DNA of 64,000 nucleotides, from NCBI GenBank assembly GCA_041530395.1, contig CP136945.1:744001-808000 (forward strand), given 5' to 3'. Both the position numbers and the translations under genes were made by a program. This stretch comes from Thermosynechococcaceae cyanobacterium Okahandja. Lineage in GTDB: Bacteria; Cyanobacteriota; Cyanobacteriia; Thermosynechococcales; Thermosynechococcaceae. The notes beneath the pieces are model-generated. The model made no database searches and was not told the origin of the DNA. It saw only the letters and a program-made list of their open reading frames with translations. The stretch's first letter is position 1; the number at the start of each line of letters is the position of its first letter. Shown here in pieces: positions 47,848-57,097 of this stretch.

Positions 47848-49170
47848 CTACTCCTTTTCTAAGCGCCGCTGCCATTCTTGCTCTAGCTTCTCGGACTGCG
47901 CCAATTCCTGCTCAATTAAATCTTGATCAGAGCGGTAGGCCAAGTTTTGCTCATCCACCCAGCGCTCTTGGGCATAGGCAGTTGCCGCGGCCAGTTTTGC
48001 TTGCACCTCGGGGCTGGGTTTAGCCAGTACCGCCGCATAGCGATAGCGACGGGCATTGCGCTCACGAATCCGCTGATTTTGCCACAGCAGCCAGTAGTAA
48101 CGGATCAAGGGAATCCCCAAAAAGCCAAGGCCATAGCCCAACAACACCCAGAAAATAGAGGCCACAAAGGCCACAAGCCCCCCCAACTGTTGGGCAATTT
48201 CGCCATCCCCCAGTAAATACCAGAGCATCAGGGCACCAATGAGGTTGACACAGCCCAGACCAATCGCCACCATAATTTGCCACGCGGGGGCGCGGCTAAA
48301 CTGCCACAGGCGCTCCTCTAGGGTGGTCGGCAGGGTTCGCAGTTGCTGTCGCGATTGCCGTGCCGTTGTTTGCAGCTCCGGAAATTGGTAAATAATGTGG
48401 CCACTGTCGGTCACGTGGGGACGGCCATTAAAATGGGCGAGCACCGGAATCATAAAATACTCGTCATCCCCCTGACGCTCCCCTAAGTCAAGGTAGGGGG
48501 CAATTTGCTCTGCTGTCACCGCGCCTTGGTGTTGGCGGATCACTTGACCAATGAGTTGCCAGCGCCGCTCCTCCAAATCGGCATTGGGGTTCCCATCGCC
48601 AAATAAAAACGAATAGACCCCTTCAAAAAAATTCATCTCCTCGTTGGCTTCCTCCAATGGCTGCCCCCTGCGCGATCGAGACCGCCGTTGCGAACTTGGG
48701 GACTCGCCAAAAAACCACCAAACATCCGGGAAGACCCACCAGCGAATACTGCTGCCGCCCCATGAAGAACTACTTCTGCCACCGCCATTGTTGCCATCGC
48801 GATCTTGGCTGGCTAAGGCAATAAGAATGATGGCGATCGCCAAGAAAATGAGGACAATCGAGACGATGAGAAAAATACCAAAAGAAATACGGATCAGGTA
48901 GAACAGTACCCCCCAGACCCGCTGCCATAGGGCGTGCAATTGCAGTTGCCAATACTTTGCCTGCAGGATGCCGCGAAAATTACGGGGGAGGACGTAGGCA
49001 ATGTCGCCGCTCTCTGCTACTTGCAGCGTGCCCCCCACCTCCCCGGCCAGTGCCAACAGACCCCGCTCCGCCTCCTGTAGCGACAGCCCTGCTGTTGCCG
49101 CCACATCCCCAGCGGTGACGCGGTAGCCTAGGGTTTCAACAGCCCGCATGAGTCGGCGATCAATAGTCAT
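47848..49170 (-). CDS. Membrane protein with N-terminal winged-helix-like domain, cyanobacterial hypothetical
   Basis: The 440-residue protein starts with a helical DNA-binding-like module (VTAGDVAATAGLSLQEAERGLLALAGEVGG, residues 17-46) and a beta wing (DIAYVLPRNFRGIL). Two hydrophobic regions follow: IRISFGIFLIVSIVLIFLAI near residue 94 and a pair around residue 310-350. A second helical module similar to the first lies in between (HQGAVTAEQIAPYLD). The C-terminus is helical and charged. It looks like a repeated winged-helix protein set in the membrane. I start at 49170 (MTIDRR). Confidence 0.6.
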   Translation of the reverse strand: MTIDRRLMRAVETLGYRVTAGDVAATAGLSLQEAERGLLALAGEVGGTLQVAESGDIAYVLPRNFRGILQAKYWQLQLHALWQRVWGVLFYLIRISFGIFLIVSIVLIFLAIAIILIALASQDRDGNNGGGRSSSSWGGSSIRWWVFPDVWWFFGESPSSQRRSRSRRGQPLEEANEEMNFFEGVYSFLFGDGNPNADLEERRWQLIGQVIRQHQGAVTAEQIAPYLDLGERQGDDEYFMIPVLAHFNGRPHVTDSGHIIYQFPELQTTARQSRQQLRTLPTTLEERLWQFSRAPAWQIMVAIGLGCVNLIGALMLWYLLGDGEIAQQLGGLVAFVASIFWVLLGYGLGFLGIPLIRYYWLLWQNQRIRERNARRYRYAAVLAKPSPEVQAKLAAATAYAQERWVDEQNLAYRSDQDLIEQELAQSEKLEQEWQRRLEKE

Positions 49171-49336
49171 CAAAAGACCTCCGCAAAACCCCTTACCCAG
49201 CACTAGTGATAAGGCGCTCCTCTCTCTAATGTGACATACTCCTGAGGCCGACTGCCGCCGATGCTGGCGACCCGCCCCCCAATAACAGCAAAAATATTGC
49301 GCATAGGGGGGTAACTGGCGCGGTATAACGGATAAG

Positions 49337-49362
49337 GGAACCTGACAATAGACTCTACGTCA
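49337..49362 (+). promoter_or_regulatory. Candidate ECF-type promoter before the sigma factor gene
   Basis: GGAAC (49337-49341) and GTCA (49359-49362) are 17 bases apart, a spacing typical of sigma-E/ECF promoters. It is 34 bases before the sigma ATG, so the sigma factor may drive its own gene. This is a motif match only. Confidence 0.4.
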
Positions 49363-49395
49363 TGAAAGGCAATTGGTCTGAGGTCTGTTGTTTTC

Positions 49396-50058
49396 ATGAC
49401 ATCCAGTATCCCCCTTGCTTGGTCCAGTGTTGAGGAGACCTGTTACCGGGTGACACTGCCGCTCACAAAACTTTCACCCCAAGAATTGGTGGTTCGGTGT
49501 CAGGCCGGCAGAACCCCCGATCGCGCTGCATTTACGGAGTTGCTGCGGCGGCACCAGTCCCATGTGGAGCGCATTATCTACCACTTGGCACCCGACTGGG
49601 ACGATCGAGCCGATCTCGTCCAAGAGGTGTGGATACGGGTGTATCGTAATATTCACAAATTACAGGATGCCAGCAAATTTCGCGGTTGGCTGAGCCGTAT
49701 TGCCACCAACTTGTTCTACGATGAACTGCGCAAACGCAAGCGACACCAGCCACCGTTATCCCTTGATGCCCCCCTCAAGACCCATGATGGCGAAATATCA
49801 TGGGAGCTGGCCGCCAATGATGCCAGTCCCGATGAGGTACTGTGTACCGATGAATTTTATGACCAATTGCGACAGGCGATCGCCCGCCTACCGGAAACCT
49901 TCCGGACAACGATTGTGCTGCGAGAAATTGAAGGGTTGTCCTACGAAGAAATTGCCCAGATTACTGGCGCTTCCCTCGGTACCGTTAAGTCTAGAATTGC
50001 CCGCGCCCGGCAGCGACTGCAAACGGAATTGCAACCCCACCTCGATGGCCCCCAATGA
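49396..50058 (+). CDS. sigG: ECF (group 3) RNA polymerase sigma factor, SigG-like
   Basis: The 220-residue protein has sigma region 2 (DLVQEVWIRVYRNIHKLQDA and FRGWLSRIATNLFYDELRKR, residues 75-115) and region 4 (LPETFRTTIVLREIEGLSYE then ASLGTVKSRIARARQRL, residues 162-208), and lacks region 1 and 3 as ECF factors do. The anti-sigma gene follows after 46 bases. The pairing matches the cyanobacterial SigG type, but the name is from memory. It likely responds to an envelope or light stress. Confidence 0.88.
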   Translation: MTSSIPLAWSSVEETCYRVTLPLTKLSPQELVVRCQAGRTPDRAAFTELLRRHQSHVERIIYHLAPDWDDRADLVQEVWIRVYRNIHKLQDASKFRGWLSRIATNLFYDELRKRKRHQPPLSLDAPLKTHDGEISWELAANDASPDEVLCTDEFYDQLRQAIARLPETFRTTIVLREIEGLSYEEIAQITGASLGTVKSRIARARQRLQTELQPHLDGPQ

Positions 50059-50104
50059 CCCGCTCCCCTAGTTTTCCCTCGATAGTGATGAAGGATGTTG
50101 AGCC

Positions 50105-50620
50105 ATGATGGACGAACTTGACCACTGCAAACGCGATCACTTTGAACTGCTGAGTGCCTATCTTGATGGGGAAGTCACCGCAGCAGAACGGCAGCAGGTG
50201 GAAGCATGGTTGGCCACTGATCCTGAGGGGCAACGGCTTTACCAACGGCTGCTAAGCCTAAAAGAGCAACTGCAACAATTACCCGTACCGATGTCCCCCT
50301 GCCCCGCAGAGTATTTAGCCACCCAAGTCATTGCCAAGGCGCAGCGGCGACCGCGGGCAATCTGGGTATGGGGTAGTGTGGGAGCCACCATAGCTGCATC
50401 GGTTGTGGGTATCCTCAACGGTCTGATTCCTAATCCCTTACCCGGTATTCAAATTGCTGTGACCAGTCCCGCTACCATTAAGCCAGAGGTCACCCCCTTG
50501 GACATTGAACCCACGGCGGTTGGCCTGATGCTTAGCCTTGACCGCCCTCCCGTGGCAATTCCCGTCAGCACGAGTGCCCCTACCGCCATCCCAGACAGAA
50601 CACGTGATAACCAAAATTAG
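50105..50620 (+). CDS. Membrane anti-sigma factor
   Basis: Residues 1-35 form an anti-sigma-like helical module ending in the signature LLSAYLDGEVTAAERQ. A single membrane helix lies at about 85-108 (AIWVWGSVGATIAASVVGIL), and the last 60 residues are Pro/Thr-rich and would be outside the cytoplasm. The full zinc-binding HxxxCxxC set of ZAS anti-sigmas is absent. It probably holds the SigG-like factor at the membrane until cleaved or released. Confidence 0.8.
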   Translation: MMDELDHCKRDHFELLSAYLDGEVTAAERQQVEAWLATDPEGQRLYQRLLSLKEQLQQLPVPMSPCPAEYLATQVIAKAQRRPRAIWVWGSVGATIAASVVGILNGLIPNPLPGIQIAVTSPATIKPEVTPLDIEPTAVGLMLSLDRPPVAIPVSTSAPTAIPDRTRDNQN

Positions 50621-50667
50621 GGATGGCTCGCTTACCCCTAGGGCTGCTGGAGTGCCTGAACCTATTT

Positions 50668-51522
50668 CTTTCCATTTGATCGCCTTCCCCACAAGGAGGA
50701 AGGTGGATGACCCTACCGATGGGTTTGTTACAGTATCGTTCGTGTTTCCATTGGATCGCCTTCCCCATGAAGAGGAAGGACGATATTTCGCGGAAGTTTA
50801 CGCGGACGCTCTACTTGTTTCCATTCGATCGCCTTCCCCACAAGGAGGAAGGACGAGCTTCTCGTGTCCTATTTAGAGGACAAGAGGACATGAGAAGCGT
50901 GTTTCCATTTGATCGCCCTCCCCGTGAAGAGGAAGGCAAGCGGGCAACGCTGGCGAGCGACCCGTTGCCAGAGGAGTTTCCATTCGATCGCCTTCCCCAT
51001 AAAGAGGAAGGCATTTTTAAAAAATGAGCGAGTGACGAGATATGTTTATGGTTTCCATTCGATCGCCTTCCCCATAAAGAGGAAGGTGAAATTAATACCC
51101 AAGCGATCTTCCGGGTACGGGAGTTTCCATTCGATCGCCTTCCCCATAAAGAGGAAGGTAGACATTACACTCACCGCTACGGGCGTAACCATAGCCGTTT
51201 CCATTCGATCGCCTTCCCCATAAAGAGGAAGGTTTAGAGACAATTGATGTCTTTGAACCGTTCAAAGAGTTTCCATTCGATCGCCTTCCCCATAAAGAGG
51301 AAGGCGAAACACTACTTCACGGTTCCACCCTACGGCAAGTGTTTCCATTCGATCGCCTTCCCCATGAAGAGGAAGGTTCTCCCCATTTTCGTAAACCCCA
51401 ATTTCGAAGGCAGTTTCCATTCGATCGCCTTCCCCATGAAGAGGAAGGTCGAGATCGACGGTGCGATTCGTGTACGCACGCCAATCGTTTCCATTCGATC
51501 GCCTTCCCCATGAAGAGGAAGG
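50668..51522 (-). CRISPR. CRISPR array, 12 repeats of 36 bases and 11 spacers
   Basis: Repeats begin at 50668, 50744, 50817, 50901, 50976, 51051, 51123, 51197, 51269, 51341, 51413 and 51487. The plus-strand repeat runs GTTTCCATTCGATCGCCTTC then CCCATAAAGAGGAAGG. Spacers are 40, 37, 48, 39, 39, 36, 38, 36, 36, 36 and 38 bases from left to right. The left repeats are the most degenerate, and on the minus strand each repeat ends in ATGGAAAC, like the 5' tags of type III or I-D systems, so I orient the array to the minus strand with the leader at the right. No cas gene is in the window. Confidence 0.97.
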
Positions 51523-51777
51523 AGTACCTCTATACTAGCCGCTTCCTGAGCGACTTGCAACCCCCCATTCCGAGGGATCCCTTCTCAAGGGGGGTGAAAC
51601 TTTTTCTACGGCAATGCAGAAACCCTCCAAAGTCTCTCCCAGAGCAACTCCGAGGGATCCAACACAAGAATGAGGGTTAGCGGTCATTTGGCAGATCCCT
51701 CGGCACTAACGTTTGTGCTTCGGGTAACCAAGGGTGCCAGTTGCTATAGTGCAATAGGAACTTTTGCACTCAAGGGT
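51523..51777 (-). promoter_or_regulatory. CRISPR leader region
   Basis: These 255 bases lie between the leader-proximal repeat and the GNAT gene. A direct repeat TCCGAGGGATCC occurs at 51569-51580 and 51649-51660, exactly 80 bases apart, and its core appears inverted at 51694-51703. The array promoter candidate is inside it. The region probably also holds the promoter of the divergent GNAT gene. Confidence 0.65.
51532..51560 (-). promoter_or_regulatory. Candidate promoter of the CRISPR array
   Basis: On the minus strand TTGCAA (51555-51560) and TAGTAT (51532-51537) are 17 bases apart, a good sigma-70 spacing. The predicted start, near 51525, lies at the edge of the first leader-side repeat. 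Confidence 0.5.
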
Positions 51778-52968
51778 ATGGCGATCGCAACACTTGCGGC
51801 GGATTTAACGATTCAGTGGGTGAATGCCATGGCGAAGGTGCCCCAAGCGCAATGGGATGCCCTTGCCCTCCCCCTGAAAACGCCGTTCTTTGAATGGGAG
51901 TGGCTCCATCAACTCGAAGCCTCTGGCAGTGCTACCCCCCAAACCGGTTGGCAACCCCACCATTTACTGGTGTGGCGGCATACACCCCAAGGGAATCAAG
52001 AATTAGTGGCAGCCGCCCCCCTCTATATCAAAAGCCATAGTCAGGGGGAGTTTGTTTTTGATCATGAGTGGGCTAATGTGGCGCATCAGTTGGGGGTGCG
52101 CTACTACCCCAAACTATTAGGGATGGCACCCTTCACCCCTGCTGAGGGCTATCGCTTTCTCATGGCTCCAGATGCGGATGTGGCCTTCCTAACGAAGGTG
52201 ATGCTCCACGAAATCGATCGCTTCTGTGAGCAGCACCGTCTCTGCGGCTGCCATTTTCTCTACGTGGATCCCCAGTGGCTACCCTATGCGACCGCCTACG
52301 GCTATCAGGCATGGTTACACCACAGCTACATCTGGCACAACCACAACTATCAGACCTTTGCTGACTACTTAGCCACGTTTAATGCCAACCAACGCCGCAA
52401 TATCAAGCGGGAGCGCAAAGCCGTTGCCCAAGCAGAGATTACTTTTCGGGTTCATCACGGGGATGACATTAGCTCCGGGCTGCTGCGGCGTATGTATCAC
52501 TTCTATGCCGATACCTGCGACAAATTTGGTTGGTGGGGTAGCAAATACCTCACCCGCGATTTTTTTGAAGCCCTGAGCGATCGCTATCGTCATCGCCTTG
52601 TCCTGTTTGCCGCCTACACGGCCCGAGATAGGCACCATCCCACTGCCATGTCCTTTTGCGTCACGAAAGGGGATCAGCTTTACGGGCGCTACTGGGGCAG
52701 CCTGCGGGAGATTGACTGTCTGCACTTTAATGCCTGCTACTACGAACCTATCGAGTGGGCGATCGCCCAAGATATCCAGCGTTTTGATCCGGGGGCGGGA
52801 GGCAGCCACAAAAAACGACGTGGCTTTCCGGCAACTCCCAACTACAGCCTGCACCGCTTTTATGAACCGCGCCTTGCCCAGATTTTTGCGCACTACCTGC
52901 CGCAGATTAATGCCGCAGAGCAACACCGCATTGAGGCGATTAATGCTGACTTACCCATCAAAATCTAG
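51778..52968 (+). CDS. GNAT-fold protein of the COG3146/DUF482 (FemAB-like) type
   Basis: The 396-residue protein opens with [14 protein letters not shown] near residue 40 and has [18 protein letters not shown] near residue 82 and a C-terminal acetyl-transferase-like half ([14 protein letters not shown] then [16 protein letters not shown]). This is the pattern of the peptidogalycan-biosynthesis-like COG3146 proteins, which may transfer acyl or aminoacyl groups; the reaction is not known. I use ATG 51778, since 36 residues of a longer frame read as leader DNA. The stop shares CTAG with nrdR. Confidence 0.85.
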   Translation: MAIATLAADLTIQWVNAMAKVPQAQWDALALPLKTPFFEWEWLHQLEASGSATPQTGWQPHHLLVWRHTPQGNQELVAAAPLYIKSHSQGEFVFDHEWANVAHQLGVRYYPKLLGMAPFTPAEGYRFLMAPDADVAFLTKVMLHEIDRFCEQHRLCGCHFLYVDPQWLPYATAYGYQAWLHHSYIWHNHNYQTFADYLATFNANQRRNIKRERKAVAQAEITFRVHHGDDISSGLLRRMYHFYADTCDKFGWWGSKYLTRDFFEALSDRYRHRLVLFAAYTARDRHHPTAMSFCVTKGDQLYGRYWGSLREIDCLHFNACYYEPIEWAIAQDIQRFDPGAGGSHKKRRGFPATPNYSLHRFYEPRLAQIFAHYLPQINAAEQHRIEAINADLPIKI

Positions 52969-53453
52969 CGCTGCACCAGTGCGGGCACCTCAGGGCGGGC
53001 TTCCTGTAAATGCGCCAATTCTTCCACAAAGTCACTAATCCCCTGAAACTGACGATAAACCGAGGCAAACCGAACGTAAGCCACTTCACTAATCTGGCGG
53101 AGGCGTTGCAGCGCCGCCTCCCCAAGTTCGCTACTGCTGACCTCACGGCGCGATCGCAATTGCAATTCCGCCTCAATATCATCAACCAGCGCTTCAATTT
53201 GCTGCTGCGGCACATTGGTTTTACCGCAGGCGGTCATAATTCCCCGCAACAGTTTCGAGCGATCAAATGACTCACGCGTGCCATCGCGCTTAATAACAAT
53301 AATCGGCACAAATTCAATGCGCTCATAGGTCGTAAATCGCCGCCCACAGTTAAGGCACTCGCGGCGGCGGCGAATACTTTGGCCACTTTCTGCTGAGCGA
53401 GACTCGAGCACACGACTATCGGTATGGTTACAGAAGGGACACTGCATAGGCAC
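52965..53453 (-). CDS. nrdR: Transcriptional repressor NrdR
   Basis: NrdR represses ribonucleotide reductase genes and senses ATP/dATP. The N-terminal zinc ribbon has all four Cys (CPFC at 5-8 and CLNC near residue 34), and the ATP-cone follows with [20 protein letters not shown]. The 162-residue length is standard. No nrd gene is in the window. Confidence 0.96.
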   Translation of the reverse strand: MPMQCPFCNHTDSRVLESRSAESGQSIRRRRECLNCGRRFTTYERIEFVPIIVIKRDGTRESFDRSKLLRGIMTACGKTNVPQQQIEALVDDIEAELQLRSRREVSSSELGEAALQRLRQISEVAYVRFASVYRQFQGISDFVEELAHLQEARPEVPALVQR

Positions 53454-53591
53454 TCAGCCAGATTGAGGAGGAGCAGCGCATCAATGGCTTGTTTGTATCA
53501 TAGCCGATTCCTGCGGTTCCCTTAACAGTTCATCAGGTTCAGACCCAGACAATCCTTTGCTAGGCTGGAACTAGACCACAGGTATAACACC

Positions 53592-53723
53592 ATGACCCCT
53601 CCTGAACCGCCCAAAAAAAGTGGCCAACCCGCCATCATTAACATTGAGCCAGAAACACTGCTGGTGATTGTTGCCCTAGCAATTTTTATCCCCTTGATTG
53701 TGGTGGGCTTTTTTGCCCGCTAA
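53592..53723 (+). CDS. Small single-helix membrane protein, hypothetical
   Basis: The 43-residue product has a Pro/Lys-rich start (MTPPEPPKKSGQPAIINIEP) and one helix (ETLLVIVALAIFIPLIVVGF). The size and shape resemble the small subunits of photosynthetic complexes, but I cannot match it to a named Psb, Psa, Pet or Ndh subunit. It stands between nrdR and an ABC exporter that run in the other direction, with its own short upstream region. Confidence 0.6.
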   Translation: MTPPEPPKKSGQPAIINIEPETLLVIVALAIFIPLIVVGFFAR

Positions 53724-53757
53724 GGCCATCTAAGTCAGTTGGCGGCAATCACAACAA

Positions 53758-55521
53758 TTACGAAAAGAGTTGTCCCGCCTGAACTTGCCAGAGGCCATAG
53801 TAAACCCCCTGCTGCGCCAAAAGTTGCTCGTGGGTACCCTGCTCAATAATTTCCCCCTGCTCCATTACGTAAATGCAGTTGGCATGGCGGATGGTGGAGA
53901 GCCGATGGGCGATCGCAATCGTGGTGCGGTGCTCGGTAATGCGGGCAAGGGAGCGCTGAATTGCCGCTTCAGTTTCGTTATCCACCGCCGAGGTGGCCTC
54001 GTCCAGTACCAAAATGGGTGGGTTTTTGAGGATGGCACGGGCGATCGCCAACCGCTGGCGCTGCCCGCCCGACAGTTTTTGTCCCCGCTCTCCCACCACC
54101 GTGTCGTACCCTTGGGGCAGTTGAGTAATGAACTCGTGGGCTTCGGCCATCTTGGCAGCTTGGATCACCTCCGCCAGCGTCGCGTCAAACGTACCATAGG
54201 CAATATTTTCAAACACCGTACCGTGGAACAAAAACACATCTTGGCTCACCCAGCCAATGGCTGAACGCAGGTCTTGCAGGCGATAGTCGCGAATGTCCAC
54301 CCCATCGACACACACTTGCCCCTGCTGAACTTCGTAAAAGCGCAGTAGCAATTTCACCAGCGTACTTTTCCCCGATCCGGTGGAGCCAACAATGGCAATG
54401 GTCTGCCCCGCCGGAATCGTCAGGTTAATTCCCTTGAGCACCGCCGCCCGACCGGCATAGGCAAAGCTAACCTCCCTAAACGTCACCTCTCCTTTCACCT
54501 CGGCTGGATTCAGGGGGCGATCGCCCGTGCGGATGGCAATCGGCGTTTCCAGCAAATTTAATACCCGCTGCGTCGAAGCCATGGCTCGCTGATACTGATC
54601 CAGCGTTTCCCCCAGGCGGGTCAGGGGCCACAGCATCCGCTGAATCAGGTACACCATCGTACTGTAGGCTCCCACATCAAGGTGGCCGTAAAACGCGGCA
54701 AAGCCCCCCAGCACCAACGTGCCCGTAAACCCAAACAAAATCACAAAGCGAATTAAGGGGATATAGGCAGCACTCAGGCGAATGGCGCGGCGGTTACTCT
54801 GCCGGTAGGCCTCACTATCAAGGCGCAGCCGCTCCAGTTCATAGCGTTCAGCCGTAAAGCTCTTAATGGTTTGAATGCCGGTAATATTATTGGCTAACCG
54901 TTCGTTCAGCAGTCCCGCCTTTTCCCGCACATCCGCATAGCGAGGAGCTAAGCGCCGCTGAAATGCCAGCGACCCCCACAAAATAAAGGGCATTGGCAGC
55001 ATACCCCACACCGCCACCGTCGGTGCCAGCCCAATAAAAATCCCCCCCACAACCAGCACCGTCGTTGTGACTTGCAGCACCTCATTAGCGCCACCATCGA
55101 GGAAGCGCTCCAACTGGTTAATGTCGTCATTGAGGATTGCCAACAACAGCCCACTACTGCGCTCCTCAAAAAACGCCAGATCCATCTCTTGGACGTGGGC
55201 GTAAGTCTCTAGACGCAAATCGTGCTGAATTTGCTGTGCCAAATTGCGCCAAGCCCGCGCATAGGCATACTCAAACAGCGACTCCAAGCTCCAAATCACA
55301 AACGAAATGAGCGCAAGGGCAAGGAGTTGCTGCTCAAATGAGACCAGCCCCCAGCGGGCAAACAGGGAGTCTTGGCGCTGCACCACCAAGTCCACCGCAA
55401 CCCCAATGAGTACCGGCGGCGCTAGGTCAAAAATTTTGTTCAAAACAGAGTAGAGGGAGGCGAGCCAAACCTCTTGCCGATAGCGTTGGGTATGGTGCAG
55501 TAACCGCAAAAAAGGATGCAA
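53758..55521 (-). CDS. ABC exporter half-transporter (membrane domain fused to ATPase)
   Basis: Residues 1-320 form a type I exporter membrane domain with about six helices; residues 345-587 the ATPase. Walker A is GSTGSGKST near residue 379, the signature LSGGQRQR is near residue 482 and Walker B is [12 protein letters not shown] near residue 505. It should work as a homodimer. The substrate (lipid, peptide or drug) is unknown. Confidence 0.92.
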   Translation of the reverse strand: MHPFLRLLHHTQRYRQEVWLASLYSVLNKIFDLAPPVLIGVAVDLVVQRQDSLFARWGLVSFEQQLLALALISFVIWSLESLFEYAYARAWRNLAQQIQHDLRLETYAHVQEMDLAFFEERSSGLLLAILNDDINQLERFLDGGANEVLQVTTTVLVVGGIFIGLAPTVAVWGMLPMPFILWGSLAFQRRLAPRYADVREKAGLLNERLANNITGIQTIKSFTAERYELERLRLDSEAYRQSNRRAIRLSAAYIPLIRFVILFGFTGTLVLGGFAAFYGHLDVGAYSTMVYLIQRMLWPLTRLGETLDQYQRAMASTQRVLNLLETPIAIRTGDRPLNPAEVKGEVTFREVSFAYAGRAAVLKGINLTIPAGQTIAIVGSTGSGKSTLVKLLLRFYEVQQGQVCVDGVDIRDYRLQDLRSAIGWVSQDVFLFHGTVFENIAYGTFDATLAEVIQAAKMAEAHEFITQLPQGYDTVVGERGQKLSGGQRQRLAIARAILKNPPILVLDEATSAVDNETEAAIQRSLARITEHRTTIAIAHRLSTIRHANCIYVMEQGEIIEQGTHEQLLAQQGVYYGLWQVQAGQLFS

Positions 55522-55552
55522 TGGCCAACAACCCCCTGCCGATAATTCTAGG

Positions 55553-56995
55553 TTAGCCTGTCACGGGGGCAGACTCCTGAATTGGTACCCATTCCGTGTG
55601 GAAGGTGCCGGGTTTATCGATGCGCTCGTAGGTGTGGGCACCAAAAAAGTCCCGCTGCGCTTGGGTTAGGTTTTGCGGCAGGCGATCGCGTCGATAACTA
55701 TCAAAATACTCTAACGACGCGCCAAACGCAGGCACCGCAATTCCCAAGCGAGTGGCTTCAACCATGACCTCACGCCACGCCGCCTGTTTATCGAGAATGG
55801 TTTGCTTAAACTCCGGTGCCAGCAGCAAGTTGGGCAGTTCCGGATTTTCGTCGTAGGCCTGCTTAATTTTGTTCAGGAAGCCAGCCCGAATAATGCAGCC
55901 CCCCTTCCAAATGCGGGCAATTTCACCCAAGTTCAAGCAGTTGTCAAACAACTCCCGCGACGCCTTGGCAATCAGCGCCATCCCTTGGGCATAGGAGCAG
56001 ATCTTTGAGCAGTAGAGGGCATCGCGAATCTTATTAATAAACTCTGCTTTATCGCCACTAAAGCTGGCACTTGGCCCGGGAAGCTGCTGGGCTGCCGCTA
56101 GCCGCTCCGCCTTAATGGACGACATAATCCGCGCATTCACCGCCGCCGTAATCGTGGGGATAGCCACTCCCATCTCAAGGGCGGTTTCCACCGTCCAGCG
56201 TCCCGTTCCCTTTTGCCCTGCCGCATCCACAATGACATCCACCAAGGGCAGTTGGGTCTCCGGGTCAATGTAGGTAAAAATCTGGCTGGTAATTTCAATT
56301 AAAAACGAATTGAGTTCAGGGGTGTTATTCCACTCCTTAAACACCTCGTGTAGTTCCTGATGCCCCAACCCCAAAACATTTTTAAGCAGATCGTACGCTT
56401 CGGCAATGAGTTGCATATCCCCGTACTCAATGCCATTGTGAACCATCTTAACGTAGTGACCCGCACCCCCCGGACCAATGTAGGTGACGCAGGGGCCATC
56501 ATCCACCTGGGCAGCAATTTTGGTCAGAATGGGTTCTAGCGCCTGATAGGCATCTCTACTGCCACCGGGCATCAGGCTGGGGCCATTGAGGGCACCTTCT
56601 TCGCCGCCACTCACCCCCATACCAAAAAAGCACAAGCCTGCCGCTTCCATTTCCGCCACCCGCCGCTCGGTGTCGGTATAGAGGGAGTTCCCCCCATCAA
56701 TCAGAATGTCACCGGGTTCGAGCAGGGGCTTGAGTTGCGCAATCAGATCATCCACGGGCTGTCCCGCTTTCACCATCGCCAGAATCCGCCGCGGTCGCGA
56801 GAGGGATGCCACAAAATCTTCAAGGGTATAGGTGGCCTTAAACTTACGGCCAACGGCTCGCTCGGCCATAAAGGCATCGGTGCGGGCAGGGGTACGGTTG
56901 TAAACGGCCACTGAAAAACCATTCCGTTCGACGTTAAGGGCGAGGTTTTCCCCCATAACCGCAAGGCCAATGAGTCCAAAATCTTGCTGTGACAT
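55553..56995 (-). CDS. gnd: 6-phosphogluconate dehydrogenase (decarboxylating)
   Basis: Gnd oxidises 6-phosphogluconate to ribulose 5-phosphate with NADP, the second oxidative step of the pentose phosphate pathway. The Rossmann start [20 protein letters not shown] (residues 7-26), [19 protein letters not shown] near residue 130 and the [14 protein letters not shown] catalytic Lys region near residue 184 are all intact. Length 480 is full. It runs in the same direction as the ABC exporter, 31 bases away. Confidence 0.96.
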   Translation of the reverse strand: MSQQDFGLIGLAVMGENLALNVERNGFSVAVYNRTPARTDAFMAERAVGRKFKATYTLEDFVASLSRPRRILAMVKAGQPVDDLIAQLKPLLEPGDILIDGGNSLYTDTERRVAEMEAAGLCFFGMGVSGGEEGALNGPSLMPGGSRDAYQALEPILTKIAAQVDDGPCVTYIGPGGAGHYVKMVHNGIEYGDMQLIAEAYDLLKNVLGLGHQELHEVFKEWNNTPELNSFLIEITSQIFTYIDPETQLPLVDVIVDAAGQKGTGRWTVETALEMGVAIPTITAAVNARIMSSIKAERLAAAQQLPGPSASFSGDKAEFINKIRDALYCSKICSYAQGMALIAKASRELFDNCLNLGEIARIWKGGCIIRAGFLNKIKQAYDENPELPNLLLAPEFKQTILDKQAAWREVMVEATRLGIAVPAFGASLEYFDSYRRDRLPQNLTQAQRDFFGAHTYERIDKPGTFHTEWVPIQESAPVTG

Positions 56996-57097
56996 AACGT
57001 TCGTCCTGCGCGTGCAGTGGCAAAGATCACTTCCACCATAGCGGTAACTCTTGCATTCCCAATGGAAGAAGACGTTAACTTTATCAGTTCTAGGCAG

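Noticed and set aside
49203-49397. A 64-codon minus-strand frame between the membrane winged-helix gene and the sigma factor
   Set aside because: It fills the divergent promoter region and has no recognisable content.
50909-51560. Several frames of 60-110 codons on both strands in the CRISPR array
   Set aside because: They are translations of the repeats (recurring FHSIAFPIKRK and GKAIEWK) and not genes.
52369-52926. A 185-codon minus-strand frame within the GNAT gene
   Set aside because: Antisense shadow; the plus-strand frame has family motifs.
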